Position numbers and translations under genes: made by a program. From Reyranella sp. (lineage in GTDB: Bacteria > Pseudomonadota > Alphaproteobacteria > Reyranellales > Reyranellaceae), in contig JAQSDW010000106.1 of assembly GCA_029946105.1 (NCBI GenBank), positions 1 to 39,355 of the forward strand: a DNA stretch of 39,355 nt, in the 5' to 3' direction. Position 1 is the stretch's first letter; each line of letters begins with the position of its first letter. The notes beneath the pieces were generated by a model. That model made no database searches, was not told the origin of the DNA, and saw nothing but the letters and a program-made list of their open reading frames with translations. Positions 31,974 to 39,355 of this stretch are shown here, in pieces.

Positions 31974-33803
31974 GTGAGCCACATGGCCCCCATGCGCGCG
32001 CTCAATCGGCCCAAGCCGGCGGTTTCCGTCGAGCGACGGCCCGACGGCACGCTCATCCTCTCTTCCGACCGGGCGCTCCCGTTGGACTTGCCGCTGGTCA
32101 TCGACCGGCTGCAGCGGGGAGCCCAACGCCGGCCCGATGTCACTTTCCTGGCCGAGCGTCGCGGCCCTGACAGGGCTTGGCAGCGCCTGACCTATGCCGA
32201 GGCGTGGGCGCGGACCGGCGCCGTCGCTTCATGGTTGATCGCCCAGGGCTTCGGCCCCGGATCGGGACAGCGAGACGGCAAGCCGGTGGCGATCCTGTCG
32301 GACAACAGCCTGGAGAACGCGCTCTTCCTGTTCGGTGCGCTCCGCGCCGGCGTGCTGGTCGCGCCGATCTCGCCCAGCTACTCGCTATCTGGCGACTTCG
32401 CGCGGCTCGACCACGCGCTCTCGGTCGTCGAACCCGCATTGGTGTTGGCCCAGGACACCATGGCTTACAGCGCCGCCCTCGATCGCGCCGAAGCCCGCGG
32501 CGCGCGGATCGTCACCGTGGATGGCAAACGCGGCATCGCCTTCGGGGCACTCGCGGCCTGTTCGGTCGACGCGTCGGTCGCCGAACGGCGGCTCCATATC
32601 GATGCCGACACGCCGGCCAAGATCCTGTTCACGTCGGGGTCGACCGGCCTGTCGAAGGGCGTGCTGAACACGCACGGCAATCTCAGCGCGGCCGCGGAAA
32701 TGATCCGCATGGTCGGTGAACCGCTCGACGACCAGCGCATCGCCGTCTCACTCGACTGGCTGCCGTGGCATCACACCTGGGGCGGCAACGCCAATCTCAA
32801 CAGCATCATCCGCGTCGCCGGTTCTCTCTATATAGACGGTGGCCGGCCCATCGCCGGCCGCTTCGAGGAAACGCTCGAGAACCTGCGCGAGCTGTCGCCG
32901 TCCGGTTTCGGCACGGTCCCGGCCGCCTATCCGATGCTGCTCGAGGCGCTGGAACGCGACGTCGACCTGCGGGCGAAGTTCTTCAAGAACATGCGCGGCC
33001 TGGGTTATGGCGGCGCGCTCCTGCCGCAGGAGAGCTTCGACCGCCTGCAGAGCGTTGCCACCGAGCAGCTGGGCGAACGCCTGCCGTTCGGCTGCGGCTG
33101 GGGCATGACGGAGACCACCAGCACAGGCCTCATGGTCTACTGGAACGTCGATCGCGCCGGTCTTCTCGGGCTGCCGCAGCCCGGCATGATCGCCAAGCTG
33201 GTGCCAGCGGGCGACCGCTACGAGCTGCGCGTAAAAGGCCCGAATATCATGCCGGGCTACTATAGGAACCCCGAAGCCAACGCCCAGGCGTTCGACGAGG
33301 AAGGCTTCTTCCACACCGGCGACGCCGCGCGCTGGGTGGACGAGGACAGGCCCGAAGCGGGCATCGTCTTCGCCGGCCGCCTCGCCGAGGAATTCAAGCT
33401 GGCGTCGGGCACCTGGGTGCGCGCCACCACCTTGCGTACGCAGCTGATCGACGCTCTGCGGCCCTATGTACGCGACCTGGTGATTGCAGCTCCCGATCGG
33501 CCATGGCTCGGCGCGCTGGTCTGGCTCGACGCCACGGCCTGCGCCGAAGCGGGCGGCCCCGACGTCTGGCGGCCGGCGTTGGCGCGCCTGCTCGGCGCCT
33601 TCAATGGGCGGCCGGGCGGATCGAGCACGCGGGTGATGCGGTTGCTGCCACTCGACGAGCCGCCGTCGGCGACAACGGGCGAAGTGACCGACAAGCGGTC
33701 GATCAACGGCCGGCGCGTGCTTGAGCGGCGTACGGCCGACGTGGCACGCCTCTATGCCGAGTCTGTCGATCCGCAACTGGTTGTTGCCGGAGGAAGCGCC
33801 TGA
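31974..33803 (+). CDS. Feruloyl-CoA synthetase-like AMP-binding ligase
   Basis: The 609-residue ligase activates a carboxylic acid as acyl-AMP and then acyl-CoA. AMP-site motifs are ILFTSGSTGLSKGVLNTHGN (near residue 217), GYGGALLPQESF, GCGWGMTETTS, GYYRNPEANAQAF and FFHTGD. The N-terminus, the LDWLPWHHTWGGNANLN block and the ending EVTDKRSINGRRVLERR are characteristic of feruloyl-CoA synthetases. GTG at 31974 has GGGGAGGGA nine bases upstream; ATG 31983 is the alternative. The stop overlaps the start of the permease gene (TGATG), so it heads the transporter operon. No enoyl-CoA hydratase/aldolase (ech) or vanillin dehydrogenase is nearby, so the natural substrate may differ from ferulate. 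Confidence 0.85.
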   Translation: MSHMAPMRALNRPKPAVSVERRPDGTLILSSDRALPLDLPLVIDRLQRGAQRRPDVTFLAERRGPDRAWQRLTYAEAWARTGAVASWLIAQGFGPGSGQRDGKPVAILSDNSLENALFLFGALRAGVLVAPISPSYSLSGDFARLDHALSVVEPALVLAQDTMAYSAALDRAEARGARIVTVDGKRGIAFGALAACSVDASVAERRLHIDADTPAKILFTSGSTGLSKGVLNTHGNLSAAAEMIRMVGEPLDDQRIAVSLDWLPWHHTWGGNANLNSIIRVAGSLYIDGGRPIAGRFEETLENLRELSPSGFGTVPAAYPMLLEALERDVDLRAKFFKNMRGLGYGGALLPQESFDRLQSVATEQLGERLPFGCGWGMTETTSTGLMVYWNVDRAGLLGLPQPGMIAKLVPAGDRYELRVKGPNIMPGYYRNPEANAQAFDEEGFFHTGDAARWVDEDRPEAGIVFAGRLAEEFKLASGTWVRATTLRTQLIDALRPYVRDLVIAAPDRPWLGALVWLDATACAEAGGPDVWRPALARLLGAFNGRPGGSSTRVMRLLPLDEPPSATTGEVTDKRSINGRRVLERRTADVARLYAESVDPQLVVAGGSA

Positions 33804-34759
33804 TGCAGGCCTATATTATCCGCCGGCTGTTGGCGCTGGTGCCGACCTTATTCTTTGCCAGCCTCATCGTCTTCGTGACGGTGCGCATGATCCCCGGCGA
33901 CGTCATCGACCTGATGCTGAGCCAGAACGACATCGCGGCCGCCAAGCTCGGCCGCGAACAGCTTGAGAAGGCGCTGGGCCTCGACCAGCCGATGTGGATC
34001 CAATACTGGCGCTGGGTGGGCGCCATCCTGTTCCACGGCGATTTCGGCAATTCGCTTTGGCAGAACACGCCGGTGCGCGAGCATCTACTGGCACGCTTGC
34101 CGGTCACCTTCGAGCTCGGCCTGATGGCGTTGATCGTCGGCCTCTCGGTGGCCATCCCGATCGGCGTCTATTCCGCGGTCCGCCAGGACACGCCCGGCGA
34201 CTATGTCGCGCGCTCCTTCTCCATTCTGATGCTGGCGGTGCCGAGCTTCTGGCTGGGCACGATGGTGATGGTGTTTCCGTCGATCTGGTGGGGCTGGTCG
34301 CCGCCCATCCAGTTCGTGCCGTTCGCCAAGGATCCGATCGGCAATCTCAGCCAGATGATCATCCCGTCGATCATCCTGGGTTGCGCCCTCTCGGCCATCA
34401 CCATGCGGCTCACCCGCACCATGATGCTCGAGGTGCTGCGCCAGGACTTCATCCGCACCGCCTGGGCCAAGGGGCTGGGCGAAAAGTTGATCGTGGCGCG
34501 CCATGCGCTGCGCAATGCGCTGATCCCGGTGGTGACGCTGATCGGCCTGCAGGCGCCGCTGTTGATCGGCGGCGCGGTGATCATGGAGCAGATCTTCGTC
34601 ATTCCCGGCATGGGCCTGCTGCTGCTCGATGCCGTCAGCCAACGCGACTATCCAGTCATCACCGGCGTGTTTCTGGTCGTGGGCGTCGCGGTGATGTTCA
34701 TCAATCTGCTGGTCGATCTCAGCTACGGTCTGCTCGACCCCAAAGTGAGGTACCGCTGA
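33803..34759 (+). CDS. ABC transporter permease, DppB/OppB family
   Basis: Inner-membrane permease of 318 residues for a peptide/nickel/opine-type importer. It starts MQAYIIRRLLALVPTLFFAS with the first helix, followed by the periplasmic segment LGLDQPMWIQYWRWVGAIL and five more helices. The coupling-loop EAA motif is RTAWAKGLGEKLIVARHALRNALIP, and the ending DLSYGLLDPKVRYR is the normal DppB C-terminus. Its ATG overlaps the ligase stop by one base, and its own stop overlaps the next permease gene the same way. It would pair with the DppC-like protein to form the membrane channel. Confidence 0.94.
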   Translation: MQAYIIRRLLALVPTLFFASLIVFVTVRMIPGDVIDLMLSQNDIAAAKLGREQLEKALGLDQPMWIQYWRWVGAILFHGDFGNSLWQNTPVREHLLARLPVTFELGLMALIVGLSVAIPIGVYSAVRQDTPGDYVARSFSILMLAVPSFWLGTMVMVFPSIWWGWSPPIQFVPFAKDPIGNLSQMIIPSIILGCALSAITMRLTRTMMLEVLRQDFIRTAWAKGLGEKLIVARHALRNALIPVVTLIGLQAPLLIGGAVIMEQIFVIPGMGLLLLDAVSQRDYPVITGVFLVVGVAVMFINLLVDLSYGLLDPKVRYR

Positions 34760-35658
34760 TGGCTTCCGTGGCGGAAACCACGTTGGCGGTCCCGCCGCGC
34801 CGCAAGCGCGGGCCGGTGCTGCACTTCATCGGCCGGCTGTTTCGGGAGAAGCCGCTGGGCGCCGCCGGGGCGGTCGTGTTCGTGCTGTTCCTGTTCTGCG
34901 GCCTGTTCGCCGACGTGCTGGCGCCTTACGGCATCAACCAGATCAACCCGGTCAACCGCCTGAAGCCGCCCTCTTGGGCCTTTCCGTTCGGCACCGACAA
35001 TCTCGGCCGCGACATGCTCTCGCGCTGCCTCTATGGCGCACAGCTCTCGGTCATCATCGGCTTCTGCGCCGCCGGCATCGCCACCTTCATTTCTGTCACG
35101 CTGGGGATCGTGTCGGGCTATCTCGGTGGCAAGTTTGACCTCGTCCTGCAGCGCTTCGTCGATGCCTGGATGAGCTTCCCCGACCTCATCATCCTGATCG
35201 TGGTCGTGTCGGTCGTCGGGCCCGGCATGCCACAGATCATCGTGACCCTGGGCCTGCTGCTGGGAATTGCCGGGTCGCGCATCATCCGCGGCGCCGTCGT
35301 GTCGGTGCGCGAGAACATGTACGTCCATGCCGCGCAGTCGACCGGCGCCTCTACCTTCCGCATCCTGTGGCGGCATATCCTGCCCAACGTCATGGCGCCG
35401 GTGATTGTGCTGTTCACCACGCGCGTCGGCACGGTGATCCTCGCCGAATCGGGCCTGTCGTTCCTGGGTCTGGGCGTGCCGCCGCCGGCGCCGACCTGGG
35501 GCGGACTGCTGTCCGGCAGTGGCCGCACCTTCATGCTGCAGGGGCCGTGGCTTGCGCTCGCGCCGGGGCTCTGCCTGACGGTCGTGGTCTACGCCACCAA
35601 CATGTTCGGCGATGCGCTGCGCGATCTGCTCGATCCGCGCATGCGCGGATCGCGTTGA
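34759..35658 (+). CDS. ABC transporter permease, DppC/OppC family
   Basis: Second permease, 299 residues. A charged N-terminal tail (PPRRKRGPVLHFIGRLFREK) leads to helix 1 and the LAPYG segment, then FPFGTDNLGRDMLSRCLYGA, a strong DppC signature. The EAA loop is HAAQSTGASTFRILWRHILPN, and the C-terminal GLSFLGLGVPPPAPTWGGLL and NMFGDALRDLLDPRMRG are also characteristic. The ATG overlaps the dppB-type stop. It forms a heterodimer with the preceding permease. Confidence 0.95.
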   Translation: MASVAETTLAVPPRRKRGPVLHFIGRLFREKPLGAAGAVVFVLFLFCGLFADVLAPYGINQINPVNRLKPPSWAFPFGTDNLGRDMLSRCLYGAQLSVIIGFCAAGIATFISVTLGIVSGYLGGKFDLVLQRFVDAWMSFPDLIILIVVVSVVGPGMPQIIVTLGLLLGIAGSRIIRGAVVSVRENMYVHAAQSTGASTFRILWRHILPNVMAPVIVLFTTRVGTVILAESGLSFLGLGVPPPAPTWGGLLSGSGRTFMLQGPWLALAPGLCLTVVVYATNMFGDALRDLLDPRMRGSR

Positions 35659-35691
35659 AACGAAGAAAATGAAAACACGGAGGAAACAATC

Positions 35692-37383
35692 ATGAGAAAA
35701 CTGGCAAAAGCGCTACTGGGCGGCGCGATGGGGTTGGGTCTGCTGGCGGCACCGGTGCTGGCGCAGGACAAGCCGAAATACGGCGGCACGCTCGAGGTCG
35801 GCACGGTCTACGTGACGCTCTCGGCATTGTCGTTCGATCCGGCCGACTGGAACTGGAAGCTGAACCACGACACCGGCCAGTTCTACGAGCAGCTCTTTTC
35901 TGCTGACCTCTCCCAGAGCAAGCAGAACGGCGGCAAGTATCCGTTCTACGCCGACGCCTGGCTGCCCTCGGATGCCATCCGCGGCGAACTGGCCGAGAAG
36001 TGGGTGTGGAGCGAGAACCCGCTCAAGCTCACGATCGACCTGCGCAAGGGCGTGATGTTCCCGGAGAAGCCGGGTGTCATGAAGGAGCGCGAGCTGACGG
36101 CCGAGGACGTCGTCTTCGCCTACAACAGGCTCAGCACCAGCCCCAAGAAGATCGCGGGCTATTTCGACCACGTTGAAAAGGTCGAGGCGACCGGCAAGTA
36201 CACCGTCGTCTTCACCTTCAAGTACTTCAACGCCGAATGGGACTATCGCTTCGGCTGGGGTTACTACTCGACGATCACGCCCAAGGAAGTGGCCGACGCC
36301 GGCGCCACCAACTGGAAGAACGTGAACGGCACAGGCCCGTTCGTTCTTAGCGATTTCGTCCAGGGCAGCTCCAACACCTACAGCAAGAATTCGATCTACT
36401 GGGACAAGGCGAAGATCGGCGGCGAGGAGTACAAGCTGCCGTTCCTCGACAAGCTTGTCTTCCGCACGATCAAGGACGAGGCGACTTATCTGACGGCCTT
36501 GCGCACGGCCAAGCTCGACCTGCTGGAGAACATCCGCTGGAGCGCCGCCGACGATCTCAAGAAGACAACGCCGCAGCTCAAGTGGTCGCGCTGGCTCGGC
36601 ATGAGTGGGCAGTTCCTGGCCATGCGCGTCGATACCAAGCCGTTCGACGACATCCGCGTCCGCCGCGCGCTCAACATGGCGGTGAACAAGCAGGAGATCG
36701 TCAAAGCCTACTATGGCGGCAACGCCGAGCTGTTCGCCTATCCGCAGCATCCCGACTATCTCGGCTACTACGAGCCGCTCGAGGCCATGCCCGACTCGGT
36801 CAAGGAGCTCTATGCCTTCAATCCCGACAAGGCCAAGAAACTGCTGGCCGAGGCGGGTGTTCCCAAGGGCTTCAGCTTCAAGGTCCAGGTCTGCTCGTGC
36901 AATCCGGACCACATGGATCTGCTGCCGCTGGTCGCCGCCTACCTAGAGGCGGTCGGCGTTAAGCTCGAGATCCAGCCCATGGAGTACGCCGCGTTCCTGT
37001 CGGCCATGACGACCAAGACCAACGCGGCCGGCTACTTCATGAACAACGGGCATACCAACCCGACGACGACGATCCGCAAGAGCTTCGTCACCAAGGAAGT
37101 CTGGAACCCCTCGCAATACTCCGACCCGGCCCTCGATAAGAAGGTCGCCGAGATGTACCAGGAGCGGGACGAGGCCAAGCGCCAGGTGATGATCAAGGAG
37201 CTGACGCGCGACGTCCTCGACAAGGCGCCCTACATCTGGCTGCCGACGCCCTACGTCTATACGGCGTGGTGGCCGTGGGTGAAGGGCTACAACGGCGAGC
37301 TGCGCGCCGGCGCGGTACGTCCGGGCCCGATCTATGCCCGCATGTGGATCGACCAGGATCTCAAGAAGTCGATGGGCCGCTGA
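35692..37383 (+). CDS. ABC transporter substrate-binding protein, family 5 (DppA/OppA type)
   Basis: The 563-residue periplasmic binding protein decides what the importer carries. The signal peptide is MRKLAKALLGGAMGLGLLAA, cut after PVLAQ. The mature part starts KPKYGGTLEVG, the usual family 5 opening. Later landmarks are LAEKWVWSENPLKLTIDLRKGVMF, ELTAEDVVFAYNRLS, GTGPFVLSDFVQG and IRVRRALNMAVNKQEIV. GGAGG lies nine bases before the ATG. A cysteine pair (VCSCNPDH) near residue 402 is a little unusual. Substrate cannot be read from sequence; peptide, opine or an aromatic conjugate are possible. It is placed third in the operon after a 33-base gap. Confidence 0.93.
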   Translation: MRKLAKALLGGAMGLGLLAAPVLAQDKPKYGGTLEVGTVYVTLSALSFDPADWNWKLNHDTGQFYEQLFSADLSQSKQNGGKYPFYADAWLPSDAIRGELAEKWVWSENPLKLTIDLRKGVMFPEKPGVMKERELTAEDVVFAYNRLSTSPKKIAGYFDHVEKVEATGKYTVVFTFKYFNAEWDYRFGWGYYSTITPKEVADAGATNWKNVNGTGPFVLSDFVQGSSNTYSKNSIYWDKAKIGGEEYKLPFLDKLVFRTIKDEATYLTALRTAKLDLLENIRWSAADDLKKTTPQLKWSRWLGMSGQFLAMRVDTKPFDDIRVRRALNMAVNKQEIVKAYYGGNAELFAYPQHPDYLGYYEPLEAMPDSVKELYAFNPDKAKKLLAEAGVPKGFSFKVQVCSCNPDHMDLLPLVAAYLEAVGVKLEIQPMEYAAFLSAMTTKTNAAGYFMNNGHTNPTTTIRKSFVTKEVWNPSQYSDPALDKKVAEMYQERDEAKRQVMIKELTRDVLDKAPYIWLPTPYVYTAWWPWVKGYNGELRAGAVRPGPIYARMWIDQDLKKSMGR

Positions 37384-37387
37384 GGGG

Positions 37388-38351
<964 letters not shown>

Positions 38352-38371
<20 letters not shown>

Positions 38372-39347
38372 AACGGTCCTCCGGGTCGAGGACCTGAAGG
38401 TCCATTTCCCGATCACCTCGGGTGTGATCGTGCGCCGCCAGGTCGGCACGGTGAAAGCCGTCGATGGCGTGAGCTTCGCGGTCGGACGCGGCGAGACCCT
38501 GGGGCTGGTGGGTGAGTCGGGCTGTGGCAAGTCGACGACGGGGCTCGCCGTGCTGCGCATGCTCGACATCACCTCGGGCAAGGTCGAGTTCGAGGGCGAG
38601 GACATCTCCGGCTACGACCGCGCCCGTATGCGGCCGATCCGTCGCAAGATGCAGATGGTCTACCAGGATCCCTACGGATCCTTGAACCCGCGCATGAAAG
38701 TCGCGGACATCGTGGGCGAGCCGCTGGTCGTCCACGGCATGGCCGACGATCAGGACAAGTACCGCGCGCGCGTGGCCGAACTCCTGAAGATGGTGGGCCT
38801 GCTGCCCGACATGGCTGAGCGCTACCCGCACGAATTCTCTGGCGGCCAGCGGCAGAGGATCGGCATTGCCCGGGCGCTGGCGCTCGAGCCCAAGCTCCTG
38901 ATCTGCGACGAGCCGGTGTCGGCGCTCGACGTGTCGATCCAGGCCCAGGTCGTGAACCTATTCATGGAGCTGCAGGAGCGGCTCGATCTCACCTACATCT
39001 TCATCGCCCATGACCTTTCGGTCGTGCGCCACATCAGCGACCGCATCGCCGTGATGTACCTCGGGCGCATCGTCGAGGTCGCCACCCGCGACCAGCTCTA
39101 CAAGAACCCGCTGCATCCCTACACCCAAGCGCTGCTGGCGGCCGTGCCGATCGCCGATCCTGAATTGGAAGCCGCGCGTGGCCAGCAGATCATCTCGGGC
39201 GAAATCCCGAGTGCCATGCGTCCCCCGCCAGGCTGCCGATTCCACACGCGCTGCCCCAAGGTCATGGAGATGTGCAAGAGCGTCGATCCGCCAATGCGCA
39301 CCCTCGACGACGGCCGCGCCGTCGCCTGCCATCTCCACGGGGCCTGA
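38352..39347 (+). CDS. ABC transporter ATP-binding protein, DppF/OppF family
   Basis: Second ATPase of the importer, 331 residues, overlapping the first by 20 bases. Walker A is GESGCGKS (54-61), Q-loop [16 protein letters not shown], signature [16 protein letters not shown], Walker [15 protein letters not shown] and His switch [15 protein letters not shown]. The N-terminal [25 protein letters not shown] is a DppF hallmark, and [15 protein letters not shown] forms the C-terminal Cys-rich piece. The stop at 39347 is eight bases from the window end, so anything further in this operon is not visible. Confidence 0.94.
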
Positions 39348-39355
39348 TTCCTAGA

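Overview
The window reads as a chromosomal stretch of a G+C-rich alphaproteobacterium. I base this on a hemD/mic60/hemY heme-mitofilin locus, an EcfG sigma factor followed by a NepR-like anti-sigma factor, an SDHAF4-type (DUF1674) protein beside htpX, and a type-2 ArgC. The metabolic mix and the intergenic palindrome recall soil or aquatic Rhodospirillales/Hyphomicrobiales such as Reyranella or Bradyrhizobium-like organisms, but the genus is a guess. Coding density is very high and many genes overlap by 1-4 bases. I see no rRNA, tRNA, CRISPR, prophage or insertion sequence.

Layout. 1-1.8 kb (minus): SDHAF4-like protein, FAD amine/amino-acid oxidoreductase and the start of an opine-dehydrogenase-like gene, in one tight operon divergent from htpX (1.9-2.8 kb, plus). 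2.8-4.6 kb (minus): rmuC, visibly AT-richer than its surroundings and probably acquired. 4.7-7.3 kb (plus): HAD pyrimidine 5'-nucleotidase and two tandem ketopantoate-reductase-family paralogs. 7.5-7.9 kb (plus): rnk, behind a candidate EcfG promoter. 7.96-8.09 kb: a 128-bp imperfect palindrome with an 18-bp perfect core. 8.1-12.7 kb (minus): maeB malic enzyme, a D-aminoacylase-type amidohydrolase and a LysE exporter whose natural N-terminus is cut by an in-frame amber codon. 12.9-15.6 kb (plus): mutS. 15.6-20.6 kb (minus): ogt, a continuous hemD-mic60 reading frame, hemY and a MesD-like methionine synthase.

20.6-22.6 kb (plus): a Tat-exported alpha/beta hydrolase coupled to a DUF218/YdcF protein. 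22.65-23.1 kb (minus): an ATC-hydrolase family protein. 23.4-24.9 kb (plus): argC and a GNAT acetyltransferase. 25.2-27.1 kb (plus): a general-stress block of ecfG, nepR, a glycine-zipper lipoprotein with a candidate EcfG promoter, and an MgtC-family membrane protein. 27.3-28.1 kb (plus): a CmcJ/AsaB-type oxidoreductase, followed by a good intrinsic terminator. 28.3-29.5 kb (plus): a membrane-anchored SGNH hydrolase. 29.5-31.8 kb (minus): a PLP class III enzyme of the phospho-lyase type overlapping an APH-fold kinase. 32-39.3 kb (plus): a feruloyl-CoA-synthetase-like ligase in one operon with a complete five-gene Dpp/Opp-type ABC importer.

The items most worth a second look are the hemD-mic60 fusion, the kinase plus phospho-lyase pair (resembling the human hydroxylysine kinase/AGXT2L system), the ligase-transporter operon, the MesD-like gene, the amber codon in lysE, the long palindrome, and the EcfG-type promoters in front of rnk and the lipoprotein gene. 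No single locus is clearly a wholly new system. All functional calls rest on reading motifs by eye; no database search was run.
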